From Lentisphaerota bacterium (GTDB lineage Bacteria; Verrucomicrobiota; Kiritimatiellia; RFP12; UBA3636), in assembly GCA_022837245.1 (NCBI GenBank), contig JALHHX010000003.1, forward strand, positions 1 to 44,404: DNA of 44,404 nucleotides, given 5' to 3'. The notes under the pieces are model-generated. The model was given only the letters and a program-made list of their open reading frames with translations. It searched no databases and was not told where the DNA came from. Each line of letters begins with the position of its first letter. Positions within the stretch are counted from its first letter, which is position 1. The position numbers and the translations under genes are program-made. Shown here one piece after another: positions 24,381-31,807 of this stretch.

Positions 24381-25199
24381 ATGTTGAAGGAAATATACAA
24401 ACGCAGGGAACTACTCTGGATACTCGTCAAACGAAACCTGACGATACGCTACAAGAATTCCGTGCTCGGTTTTTTCTGGTCGCTTCTCACGCCGCTGCTG
24501 ATGATATTGGTATATGTGGTCTTTGCGAGCATACTTAAGTTCGACAACGGGCGCGACGACTATCTGCAGTTTCTCGTGGCCGGCATTGTGACATGGCAGT
24601 TCACTGCTGGGTGTCTGAACGATTCACTATATGCAATAGTCGGCAACACTAATCTCGTGAAGAAGGTGTTCTTCCCGCGCATCATACTGCCAATCTCAAC
24701 GGCGCTCGCCAACGGCGTGAACTTCCTGCTCACGTTTGTGGTGTTGCTTCTGTTCATTCTTGTCACCGGAGTGGCGGATTTCACGTGCGTGTACTGGCTC
24801 GTTCCCGCGATTCTAATGCACTTGACGCTTGGCATTGGCATCGCCTGCCTCTGCGCCACGGCGAACGTTTTCTTCCGCGACATGCAGCATCTCGTGGGTG
24901 TCGGCTCGCTCGCATGGTTCTTTCTATCACCGGTGTTCTACGATCTCTCGCTGCAGGTAGGCATACTTAACTTCGCAAACCCGCAGTGGAAAGGCATAGT
25001 ATTTCTCAACCCGATGTCGGGCATCCTCGCCGCGTATCGCACCGCTATCATGGGATACCCGCTCCTCCCCGAAGCGGCAGCGGGCGCCGCGCTACATCCC
25101 GCATGGCTGCTGCTCTCCGCAGGCGTGTGCGTGGCCGTCGCTCTTATCGGAGCCGCCGCGCTGCGCAAGGGCGATAAATATTTCGGAGACGTGCTATGA
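24381..25199 (+). CDS. ABC-2 type polysaccharide export permease (Wzm-like)
   Basis: 272-residue inner-membrane permease of the ABC-2 family with about six hydrophobic segments. The N-terminus LKEIYKRRELLWILVKRNLTIRYKNSVLGFFWSLLTPLLMI is the classic amphipathic start of Wzm/TagG/KpsM proteins. NTNLVKKVFFPRIILPIS and WFFLSPVFYDLSL are other conserved parts. It forms the channel that exports lipid-linked O-antigen, capsule or teichoic-acid-like polymer with the ATPase encoded next; the two genes overlap by 4 bp (ATGA). No glycosyltransferase genes accompany the pair, which is unusual for such exporters. Confidence 0.92.
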   Translation: MLKEIYKRRELLWILVKRNLTIRYKNSVLGFFWSLLTPLLMILVYVVFASILKFDNGRDDYLQFLVAGIVTWQFTAGCLNDSLYAIVGNTNLVKKVFFPRIILPISTALANGVNFLLTFVVLLLFILVTGVADFTCVYWLVPAILMHLTLGIGIACLCATANVFFRDMQHLVGVGSLAWFFLSPVFYDLSLQVGILNFANPQWKGIVFLNPMSGILAAYRTAIMGYPLLPEAAAGAALHPAWLLLSAGVCVAVALIGAAALRKGDKYFGDVL

Positions 25200-26389
25200 A
25201 CCGCGAAACAGCGATCGACGTCCGCAACATCACAAAACAATTCAGGCTCTCAGGCTCTTCAAGATCTTTGAAAACTGCTGCGATTGATGTTATCGGCAAA
25301 CGCGGAAGACGCATGTTCACGGCGCTGGACGACGTCTCGTTCTCCGTGCAGAAGGGCGAGACGGTCGGACTCATCGGCGCGAATGGCGCAGGCAAAAGCA
25401 CACTCCTCTCGATCATAGCGCGCACGATGACGCCCACCTCCGGCGAGGTGCGCACAAACGGCGTTATCTCCTCGCTCCTGGAACTCGGCGCCGGATTCCA
25501 CCCCGACCTCACAGGACGCGAGAACGTGATCCTATACGGCTCTATCATGGGGATTCCGCGCGAGACGATGAAGAAACGCTTCGATGCCATCGTGGAATTC
25601 TCGGGCCTCGCCAACTTTATAGACCAGCCCGTGCGCTTCTATTCTTCCGGCATGTACGTTCGCCTAGGCTTCGCCGTCGCAGTCCAGGTCAATCCAGATA
25701 TCCTGCTCATCGACGAGGTCCTTGCCGTCGGCGATTCCGATTTCCAGCGCAAGTGCCTTGACAAAATGGCAGAGTTCCGCAACGCCGGCAAGTCCATGCT
25801 GATCATATCGCACGATATGCACACCATACGCGATGTGGCGGACCGCATAGCGTACCTGGACCACGGCAAACTCCGCGGCCTTGGCGACCCCGACGAGATG
25901 GCGACGCGCTACGAGCAGGATTCCCTCATGGCGAACTGCGGCAAGATGCGCAGGGAATGGGGCACGGGCGAAGCGAAAATCACTGATGTCTCGATGGTGG
26001 ATGCCGACGGCAACCCGATCGCCGGGTCACTGGAAGATCAAGTGCTGCGTTTCGTCCTCAAATGGCATGCGGACGAACGCATCGAACGCCCCACTTTCGG
26101 GTTTTCAATCAACAACGAAAACGGCGGGGTGGTCTTCGGCAGCAACACGGAGATAACCGGCTTCGATATCCCGCATATAGAAGGCGATGGCGCCCTGATG
26201 TTCACGATGGACGCGTCGATGCTACATGCGGGGCGCTATCTCATGTCCTTCTCGCTGCACAGCCGCGACCATAGCAAGAACTACCACCGCCTCGACAACT
26301 GCCTCCCCGTTCTTCTAGCCACCAATGGATGGTTCGACGGCGTATGCTCGCTGCCGACGCAATGGCGTGAAGTCAAAAACGTCCAGTAG
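25196..26389 (+). CDS. ABC exporter ATPase with C-terminal substrate-recognition domain (Wzt-like)
   Basis: 397-residue protein. The nucleotide-binding domain has Walker A GANGAGKST (residues 61-69), the degenerate signature YSSGMYVRL, Walker B DILLIDEVLAVGD and the switch His in LIISHDMHT, all typical of polysaccharide exporters. A C-terminal domain of about 150 residues, from KITDVSMVDADGNPI onward, has the beta-sandwich pattern of the Wzt C-terminal domain (FGFSINNENGGVVFGSNTE), which recognises the modified non-reducing end of the O-polysaccharide in studied systems. It therefore probably powers export of a terminally modified polymer. Its stop codon abuts the VOC gene stop on the opposite strand. 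Confidence 0.93.
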   Translation: MNRETAIDVRNITKQFRLSGSSRSLKTAAIDVIGKRGRRMFTALDDVSFSVQKGETVGLIGANGAGKSTLLSIIARTMTPTSGEVRTNGVISSLLELGAGFHPDLTGRENVILYGSIMGIPRETMKKRFDAIVEFSGLANFIDQPVRFYSSGMYVRLGFAVAVQVNPDILLIDEVLAVGDSDFQRKCLDKMAEFRNAGKSMLIISHDMHTIRDVADRIAYLDHGKLRGLGDPDEMATRYEQDSLMANCGKMRREWGTGEAKITDVSMVDADGNPIAGSLEDQVLRFVLKWHADERIERPTFGFSINNENGGVVFGSNTEITGFDIPHIEGDGALMFTMDASMLHAGRYLMSFSLHSRDHSKNYHRLDNCLPVLLATNGWFDGVCSLPTQWREVKNVQ

Positions 26390-26788
26390 CTAGAGCTCCT
26401 GGAAGAACTCGATCTCTTCGCCCAGCGGCCCGATGCAAAAGGCAATGCGGATCGTATAAGGCGGGGTGGTGGGGATTTCTCTGTTTTCGGGTTCCACGGT
26501 AATCTGATATCCGGCGGATCTAACAGCTGACACGCACGCGTCGACATCGTCGGTTGCAAATGCGAGATGCCGTATGCACCCATTGCCCGGCGAATCCGTG
26601 CCGTTTGACAGCACTTCAACGATGCCCGCCCCCGAGTCAAGCATCGCACCGCGCATGGCCTTGCCGTTCCACGAACGGATAAGCGGCATGCCTAGAACGT
26701 CCTTGTAAAAAGCCACCGTGCGCTCGAATGCGGAATCATCCTGCGGCTTTAGCGCGAAATGATGGATCCCTTTTGTAAGTCTTTTCAT
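26390..26788 (-). CDS. VOC/glyoxalase superfamily protein
   Basis: 132-residue protein of the vicinal-oxygen-chelate fold, made of two beta-alpha-beta-beta-beta modules. It starts KGIHHFALKPQDD and has TVAFYKDVLGMPLIRSW. Metal-ligand candidates are the early His, the Glu of GIVEVL, the His of CIRHLAFATDD and the Glu of GEEIEFFQEL, the same spacing as in glyoxalase I and methylmalonyl-CoA epimerase-like members. All four ligands look intact, so it probably binds a divalent metal. Substrate is unknown; glyoxalase, epimerase and dioxygenase activities all occur in the family. It is convergent with wzt with no gap and appears monocistronic. Confidence 0.82.
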   Translation of the reverse strand: MKRLTKGIHHFALKPQDDSAFERTVAFYKDVLGMPLIRSWNGKAMRGAMLDSGAGIVEVLSNGTDSPGNGCIRHLAFATDDVDACVSAVRSAGYQITVEPENREIPTTPPYTIRIAFCIGPLGEEIEFFQEL

Positions 26789-27584
26789 CGTCTTCTACTC
26801 CTTTGTTCCAGATTGCAAGCACGGAGTTTAACACAACACTACAGCACACGCCAGTAATCGGTTCCTTTCACTAGCATCCCATAATCTTGTGTTTAATTCA
26901 GCCACCCGGCAGGAACCCACAGCGGGTTTTTCATGGGCGCATTCTATCAGATGCATTATTGCGACGTAAAGGGTTTCACCAAGGATTTCCCGGCATTATC
27001 TTCCAAATTGAATGTCACGGGGTTTTCGTGGCGCGACAGCGCGCGCTCCCCCTGCCCGCGCGACACCTGCGCGGCAGGCGTGCCGGGCGCTATCACCGCG
27101 AGCAGCATCCGCGCCGTCGTGGAATACGCGCTCTTCGACCTCTCCACGCGCTACTCTATGGACCCCAGAAACCATTTCTGCATTTCGTCCAGCGTTGCGT
27201 CCACATCGTGCGGCGGCTTCTCCGCCCCGTGCGACCGGGCGAAGCGGAGGGCTGTTTCAGACAAAGACATCGAGATCCCGTGGACGGCGGGGATCTCGCG
27301 CGCGTTCAACGCGTCGAGCGTCTGCATGCGGTTGAGCTCGGCTGAGCAGATGGTTTCGCCATTGCGGCATTTCCCGGTAAAGCTCCTTGCCTTCCCGAAG
27401 GCCTTTTCCCTGTCCTTCGAATAAAACGGGCGAATCTCCTTTTCTTGATCTTGCCGCAACATGCCATCCGGGCGGTGTATATTCTGCCATTTATCTTCCT
27501 CTGGCGCCTGCAAACCCGCGGCTCTGCCAGTATCATGTAGTTCACAATCCCTTCGTGTGGTTAAACCGGGCAGTTTACATGATA
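26789..27584. other. 796-bp gap with a probable broken gene beside tRNA genes
   Basis: The left part (26789-26935) is AT-rich and holds a small hairpin AACCC-ACAGC-GGGTT followed by T's (26914-26931), a weak terminator-like element on the + strand. The remainder carries a - strand coding-like region with an in-frame stop, listed separately. No attachment-site repeats of the tRNA-Lys 3' end were found. Confidence 0.5.
26956..27462 (-). pseudogene. Hypothetical ORF interrupted by an in-frame TAG
   Basis: A - strand frame reads from ATG 27462 (MLRQDQEKEIRPFYSKDREK) through FTGKCRNGETICSAELNRMQ to WFLGSIE, where a TAG at 27151-27153 stops it after 103 codons. The same frame stays open for a further 65 codons (from RVERSKSAYSTTARMLLAVI to LVKPFTSQ) with the same G/C-rich third positions as genuine genes here. 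That suggests one gene split by a nonsense mutation. A good ribosome-binding site (AGAGGA) precedes ATG 27490, but that start is in a different frame, so a frameshift near the start is also possible. No family is recognised. It could also be a 103-residue intact gene, or not coding. Confidence 0.35.
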
Positions 27585-27660
27585 TGGTAGGAGTAGAGGG
27601 ATTCGAACCCACGACCCACTGATTAAGAGTCAGTTGCTCTACCGACTGAGCTATACTCCC
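27585..27660 (-). tRNA. tRNA-Lys (anticodon CUU)
   Basis: On the - strand GGGAGTA pairs with TACTCCT (one G-T), the D arm is GCTCAGTCGGTAGAGC, the anticodon arm ACTGA-CTCTTAA-TCAGT gives CUU, and the T arm is GTGGG-TTCGAAT-CCCTC-like. Discriminator A is followed by an encoded CCA. It lies 9 bp downstream of tRNA-Gly and is probably cotranscribed with it. Confidence 0.95.
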
Positions 27661-27669
27661 ACAAAAAAA

Positions 27670-27744
27670 TGGAGCGAGCTAAGGGATTCGAACCCTCGAC
27701 ATCTACCTTGGCAAGGTAGAGCTCTACCACTGAGCTAAGCTCGC
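27670..27744 (-). tRNA. tRNA-Gly (anticodon GCC)
   Basis: Acceptor arms GCGAGCT and AGCTCGC pair perfectly on the - strand. The D arm GCTCAGTGGTAGAGC, the anticodon arm CTACC-TTGCCAA-GGTAG (anticodon GCC) and the T arm GAGGG-TTCGAAT-CCCTT are all present. Discriminator T is followed by an encoded CCA. It is the first gene of the tRNA-Gly/tRNA-Lys unit. Confidence 0.95.
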
Positions 27745-27758
27745 CTAAAACGCCAAAC

Positions 27759-27788
27759 AATCTACCACATGAGGCCAACACCTTGCAA
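27759..27788 (-). promoter_or_regulatory. Promoter of the tRNA-Gly/tRNA-Lys unit
   Basis: On the - strand TTGCAA (27783-27788) and TAGATT (27759-27764) are 18 bp apart, with the -10 ending 14 bases before the tRNA-Gly 5' end, the expected geometry for a tRNA promoter. Confidence 0.5.
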
Positions 27789-27807
27789 GGGCTTTTTTAA
27801 TTTTTTC

Positions 27808-27836
27808 TTTGCCGCGGCGGATGCGTGTGATAATAT
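27808..27836 (+). promoter_or_regulatory. pyrF promoter
   Basis: TTTGCC (27808-27813) and TAATAT (27831-27836) are 17 bp apart, with a TGTGA just before the -10. A transcript would start near 27843. That leaves no leader for ATG 27844 but a 16-base leader with GAGG for ATG 27859, which supports the downstream start. Confidence 0.5.
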
Positions 27837-27858
27837 CCGGCAAATGAAAGAGGTGGCA

Positions 27859-28569
27859 ATGACTGTGATACAACCCGAACATGATATCATCGTGGCCCTG
27901 GATGTGCCGGGAGCGGCGGAAGCCAAAGCAGCTGTGAAGAAGATCGGCGACGCCGTGTCTTTCTACAAGGTGGGACTGCAGCTGTTCATAGCAGACGGCC
28001 AGGAGGTGCTGAAGATGCTCAGAGGCGAGGGCAAGCGCATTTTTCTCGATTTGAAGTTGCACGACATCCCAAACACTGTCGGGCGAGCCGTGGCTTCATG
28101 CCTCGATTTCGGCGCCGAGATGCTTACTCTCCATGCTGGCGGCTCCAAAGCAATGATCGAGGCCGCAGCCAAAACAGTGCGCGATTCAGGCTCCAATACG
28201 AAGCTGCTGGTGGTTACCGTTCTGACGAGCATGGATCAAGAAGATCTGGACATATTGGGTGTGAAGCGCTCAGTGGAGGAGCAGGTGGTGGCGCTTGGCA
28301 CAATGGCGATCAAGGCAGGCGCGCACGGCCTCGTATGCTCGCCCAGAGAAGTGTCCGCGCTGCGCAAAGCACTCGGCCCGGCACCGTGGCTGGTCACGCC
28401 CGGAGTGCGCCCGGCAGGGCGTGATTTGGCCGACCAGAAACGCGTTGCCACGCCCGCGCAGGCGATACGCGACGGCGCCACGCACCTCGTTATCGGACGC
28501 CCGATCATGGATGCGCCAGACATGCGCGCGGCAGCCCTGGCTATACGCGAGGAAATTGCCGGAGTTTAG
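27859..28569 (+). CDS. pyrF: Orotidine 5'-phosphate decarboxylase
   Basis: 236-residue cytoplasmic TIM-barrel enzyme that converts OMP to UMP, the last step of de novo pyrimidine synthesis. Group I family landmarks are IIVALDVPG, the catalytic Asp-Lys-Asp array in IFLDLKLHDIPNTVGRA, HAGGSKAMIEAA, the phosphate-gripper segments WLVTPGVRPAG and HLVIGRPIMDAPD, all in normal order. ATG 27859 was chosen because GAGG lies 5 bases upstream; ATG 27844 would add five residues but lacks a ribosome-binding site. No other pyrimidine genes are nearby. The stop codon overlaps the gspK stop on the opposite strand (TTAG, 28566-28569). Confidence 0.96.
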   Translation: MTVIQPEHDIIVALDVPGAAEAKAAVKKIGDAVSFYKVGLQLFIADGQEVLKMLRGEGKRIFLDLKLHDIPNTVGRAVASCLDFGAEMLTLHAGGSKAMIEAAAKTVRDSGSNTKLLVVTVLTSMDQEDLDILGVKRSVEEQVVALGTMAIKAGAHGLVCSPREVSALRKALGPAPWLVTPGVRPAGRDLADQKRVATPAQAIRDGATHLVIGRPIMDAPDMRAAALAIREEIAGV

Positions 28570-29636
28570 GGCTCTTCAACCCAGCGCAGATATCGCATTT
28601 CCCTTCCGTTGTGGTATGCGATGCTCCATATGCGGCGCTCGACTTTGCCCACCCGCCCTGTGGAAGTTATCCTGTAGTACTGGGAATTGACGGTCACCCT
28701 GTCCGCGATCTCCGCGTTTAACCCATCGATGCGGGCGAAGAGGTCCTCGACACTTGAAAAAGGGTTGGGCTCGTCGTCCACCATCTCCTCGCGCTCTTCC
28801 ATTATGGCGCGGGCAAGGATGTCGTCGACGTCCGGCAGGGTGCGTAGCACGTCGTATGGCGCGGACTGTATGTTTATTTTGCCGTCTCCGTACGTGGTGA
28901 GCATGTGCTCGATGCCGGCTATGATGATCTCGTTTGTGTCAGAAAATCGGTTGAATCTCGAAAACCTGTCGCCGACTTTGTCCTCCAGAGTCGCCGGGTC
29001 GAAAACGCCGCCTGTTAAAATCGATTCGGAAAATCCCTTGACTAGCAAGAGCTCGCGCACAGTGTCTACAGGCCCGTTCTTGGCACGGTAGGGCGGGTCG
29101 AGCAGGCTATAGTAATCCTCTGTCTCGGCTCCCTTGGGGTTGGAGGTGTCGTCGGCATCCATCCAGTCTAGAATCGGATCAATAATGTCCTGCCAATATT
29201 CCTCCGGCAGCCCGATGTTCTCCAGAAGCGTCTCCCAGTCCTCCTGCTTGAGCAGGTTGACGTTGAGCCTCCCCGGCTCGGGCACGATGTCGAGTATGAC
29301 GTATCCCTCGCCAACCGGCTCGACTAGCCCAGTGATCGACTGGCCGAGCTTTATGCGCTCGGCCGCGCCGAACCAGCGGTCTTCGTTTTCAGGCGTGTTG
29401 GAGCTGGGCCCCCCGCCTCCCTGCTTGTCCATGAGCATTTCCGCGATCGCGAAGCCCGATTCCGCTAGTTGCGTGGCCTTGACCCTGTCGCGCGCGTAGC
29501 TCGCGTACCGCGCCTCTAGATGCGCCTCGTAACCGAAGGAGCCGACGATGAGCGACAGAATCACGATGACGAACAGCGTCATGATGAGCGCTGATCCGCC
29601 TTTGCCCCCCCCGGTTTTTTCAATTCGTCCGTTCAT
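28566..29636 (-). CDS. gspK: GspK-like minor pseudopilin
   Basis: 356-residue type II secretion minor pseudopilin. The N-terminus GGKGG-SALIMTLFVIVILSLIVGSFG fits a prepilin peptidase site after Gly followed by a hydrophobic helix that lacks the usual Glu5, as in known GspK. The large globular part contains an SAM-like helical region (LLEKQEDWETLLENIGLPEEYWQ-like segment NLLKQEDWETLLENIG) and FSSVEDLFARIDGLNAEIADRV, typical of GspK. With GspI and GspJ it caps the pseudopilus tip. It is the last gene of gspG-H-I-J-K and starts 2 bp after gspJ. Relatively acidic, as expected for a periplasmic tip protein. Subunit assignment by order and length is solid. Confidence 0.88.
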   Translation of the reverse strand: MNGRIEKTGGGKGGSALIMTLFVIVILSLIVGSFGYEAHLEARYASYARDRVKATQLAESGFAIAEMLMDKQGGGGPSSNTPENEDRWFGAAERIKLGQSITGLVEPVGEGYVILDIVPEPGRLNVNLLKQEDWETLLENIGLPEEYWQDIIDPILDWMDADDTSNPKGAETEDYYSLLDPPYRAKNGPVDTVRELLLVKGFSESILTGGVFDPATLEDKVGDRFSRFNRFSDTNEIIIAGIEHMLTTYGDGKINIQSAPYDVLRTLPDVDDILARAIMEEREEMVDDEPNPFSSVEDLFARIDGLNAEIADRVTVNSQYYRITSTGRVGKVERRIWSIAYHNGREMRYLRWVEEP

Positions 29637-29638
29637 GG

Positions 29639-30601
29639 CTAAAACCTCATCCTCATGGGTCTGCGCCGCGTGCCGTCCGAACCGCCGCCGCTTCTTTCTG
29701 GACGCCTATTTCCATCGCGTTGCCTGTTTATGCGCGAGTCGCCCGTGTCGACAGGCCTTATCGTGACCCCTCCGCCACCGTTACCGCCGCCGGGGGCTCT
29801 TATTCCCTCGCCACCCGGACGGTTGCCGCCCTCGGGGCGATTGCGTTCGCCGGGTCTTCTGGACGGCCCTCCGGTCTGGATGGGATTCCATGACATGGCC
29901 GCCATCGGTATTTCTACCATGCGCGTGTATTCCATCGGGTCTTCTTTGTCTTTCTGCTGCTTCATGGCGATGGAAATCATCAAGTGCGTGGGGATCCTGT
30001 TGCTCGGCGTCCACTCGTCGAGCCATTCGTACGGCTCGCCAATCGTCTCTTTCGTATCGGGATCTTTCATGCGGCAGTCAAACGAAATCACCTGATCTGA
30101 TATAAGCAGCGGCTCCACATCCTCCTCGGGGTCGAATTCGTCGTCCTGCCCCACGAGTTGCCAAGCCTTCACATAAAGACCGGGCTCGCCGTCCACATCG
30201 CCGATGAACAGCTCAACCCTATGCGCCGCCCCGGCCCACGGCGTGTCTTCGCCGATGAGCGAATTGCCCACTTTTACCCACGAAATTAAATCCTCGGCGT
30301 CAGGCGCTTCCCCTCCATCCTCGTGCATGAAGCCGTATTCGTAGTTGGGCTCCGAGGCCTCGGGGTAATAAGCTGATCTAAGCGCCATCACCACCTGTTC
30401 CATCACAGCGTCCGCATTGTGCGATTCGTCCGCCAGCGCGGTACCCGTCATCCACGACTCAATTCCCACGTTCAACACGGCCATGACGGTGACCGACAGC
30501 ACGCCGAGTATTGCCACGGCCAACAAGAGCTCTATGAGCGTCACGCCCGCGCACGTCTTTCTCCGTATCTCGGCAAATTTGGTCCTAATGCGTGTTTTCA
30601 T
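29639..30601 (-). CDS. gspJ: GspJ-like minor pseudopilin with Gly/Arg-rich tail
   Basis: 320-residue pseudopilin. The prepilin site is CAG-VTLIELLLAVAILGVLSV, with Glu5 present, preceded by a long basic leader of about 18 residues (MKTRIRTKFAEIRRKTCAG). A periplasmic GspJ-like beta domain follows, with FIGDVDGEPGLYVKAWQL and SFDCRMKDPD. From about residue 240 the protein turns into a disordered tail of about 75 residues, rich in Gly, Arg and Pro (GGPSRRPGERNRPEGG; GGSDGTRRRPMRMRF), which is not a feature of usual GspJ proteins of about 200 residues. The tail may bind nucleic acid or a negatively charged surface polymer. It is the fourth gene of the operon, starting 14 bp after gspI. Confidence 0.85.
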   Translation of the reverse strand: MKTRIRTKFAEIRRKTCAGVTLIELLLAVAILGVLSVTVMAVLNVGIESWMTGTALADESHNADAVMEQVVMALRSAYYPEASEPNYEYGFMHEDGGEAPDAEDLISWVKVGNSLIGEDTPWAGAAHRVELFIGDVDGEPGLYVKAWQLVGQDDEFDPEEDVEPLLISDQVISFDCRMKDPDTKETIGEPYEWLDEWTPSNRIPTHLMISIAMKQQKDKEDPMEYTRMVEIPMAAMSWNPIQTGGPSRRPGERNRPEGGNRPGGEGIRAPGGGNGGGGVTIRPVDTGDSRINRQRDGNRRPERSGGGSDGTRRRPMRMRF

Positions 30602-30615
30602 TATTTCACAATCGC

Positions 30616-31005
30616 CTAATCGCGGTAGTAAATGAGCCTAACGTACTCCTGCTCCATGCCCGCCCCGCCGCTGCCTTTCACCACGCGCGTGCGGACGACG
30701 TACAGTCCGTCCTCGCTCTCGTAATCGTCCACTGTGCGCTCGAACGTCCAGCCCTCGAACAGCCCGCTATCGGGCGAAACCGGCAAATCCTCCTCTGGAT
30801 CTGTCTCGATTATCATCGGGTATTCCGCCTCGCCGCGGTTAAGCACGTTAGCCGCCTCTTGCACGAACGCCGAAGCTTGAAAAACCTCCAGGCTCGTCGC
30901 GATCCCTCCCATAAGGCTGAATGTGCAGAAGCCCAAAATCGCTGTAGCCAAAATCACCTCTATGAGAGTCATGCCGGAGCGTGTGCCGTCCATGTCAATT
31001 CTCAT
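30616..31005 (-). CDS. gspI: GspI-like minor pseudopilin
   Basis: 129-residue type II secretion minor pseudopilin. The leader MRIDMDGTRSG is followed by the cleavage site and the helix MTLIEVILATAILGFCTFSLMG, with Glu5 conserved. The remaining about 95 residues form the short globular domain typical of GspI (about 120-130 residues in total), ending GMEQEYVRLIYYRD. It starts 11 bp inside the 3' end of gspH. GspI starts the tip complex with GspJ and GspK in studied type II systems. Assignment to I as opposed to another minor pilin rests on length and gene order. Confidence 0.83.
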   Translation of the reverse strand: MRIDMDGTRSGMTLIEVILATAILGFCTFSLMGGIATSLEVFQASAFVQEAANVLNRGEAEYPMIIETDPEEDLPVSPDSGLFEGWTFERTVDDYESEDGLYVVRTRVVKGSGGAGMEQEYVRLIYYRD

Positions 31006-31807
31006 ATCCGCTGATTATTTTAACCGAACCAACCGCGTTGACCTCCACGAACATCTCGTCACTGCCGTCGTCCGCGTTCCGCACGGCGATTCTGTGAGGC
31101 CGCACTGTGCCGTTGGCCCTGTAGCGGATCACGACGTCGCTCCCCTCCGGCTTCGTGAAGTCGTCGTAAAGAATTTTCGAATACGCAGAGCGCGACTCCA
31201 CCCTGTCCGTGTATTCTTCAAACCAGAACGCGACCCCGCCCGTCTCACGTTCGATGTCTATCGAATCCTCAAACGAAACGGTGTCGGCGGGCATGCGCCC
31301 GCCCTCTTCATCCCCCATAAATTCCGCCGAGGCAGTGGCAAGGTTTCCACCCGCCCCGTCCATGATTTCGCGGTCGTCTTCCGACACTGCTATCCCGAAG
31401 CCGCCCGAGAGCGACGCCCGCCGTCCAGCACTTGTGTCGACGAGCGATTCCGTGTCTGCCTCTCCGCCCAGGTAGGCTTCTCGGTCGCCAATGCCGAACG
31501 CCGTTGCTGATGCCGATTCGCGGGCATTCACACGGAACTTGCCAGAGCCCTGCACTATGGTCAAATCCACAGGTGTCTGGTTGAGCAGCGCCATCTTGCG
31601 CGCGTAGCGGCCTGCCGATGCGATTTCACGCGCGCCCATCCGCAAGTTACCGCCCGCCAGCATCGGCCCGACCTGCGGTGCGGCAATAGCAGCTAGTATG
31701 CCGATGATCACAAGCACTAGCAGCAGCTCCACGAGCGTGAAGCCACTTCCCGCGGCATAGCCCCCGCCCCCCGTGGAACATACGCGGCGCACTGCAACCC
31801 CCATCAA
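30995..31807 (-). CDS. gspH: GspH-like pseudopilin, unusually long
   Basis: 270-residue pseudopilin. The leader of about 21 residues ends GSG, then FTLVELLLVLVIIGILAAIAAPQ with Glu5 and the strong hydrophobic helix. Then come MLAGGNLRMGAREIASAGRYARKMALLNQTP, the typical start of GspH/FimT-like domains, and a C-terminal ending DGSDEMFVEVNAVGSVKIIS. A GspH protein is usually 150-200 residues, so an insertion of about 80 residues in the middle (around EAYLGGEADTESLVDTSAGR to EFMGDEEGGRMPADTVS) makes this one long and acidic. It overlaps gspG by 4 bp and gspI by 11 bp. Confidence 0.82.
   Translation of the reverse strand: MMGVAVRRVCSTGGGGYAAGSGFTLVELLLVLVIIGILAAIAAPQVGPMLAGGNLRMGAREIASAGRYARKMALLNQTPVDLTIVQGSGKFRVNARESASATAFGIGDREAYLGGEADTESLVDTSAGRRASLSGGFGIAVSEDDREIMDGAGGNLATASAEFMGDEEGGRMPADTVSFEDSIDIERETGGVAFWFEEYTDRVESRSAYSKILYDDFTKPEGSDVVIRYRANGTVRPHRIAVRNADDGSDEMFVEVNAVGSVKIISGYEN

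Noticed and set aside
26933..27424. A 163-codon + strand ORF in the gap before the tRNA genes
   Set aside because: It is antisense to the - strand frame with stronger third-position GC bias and has no ribosome-binding site or family.
27585..27744. tRNA pair as an integration site for a mobile element
   Set aside because: No integrase gene and no second copy of the tRNA 3' end was found in the flanking sequence, so only a decayed ORF is reported.
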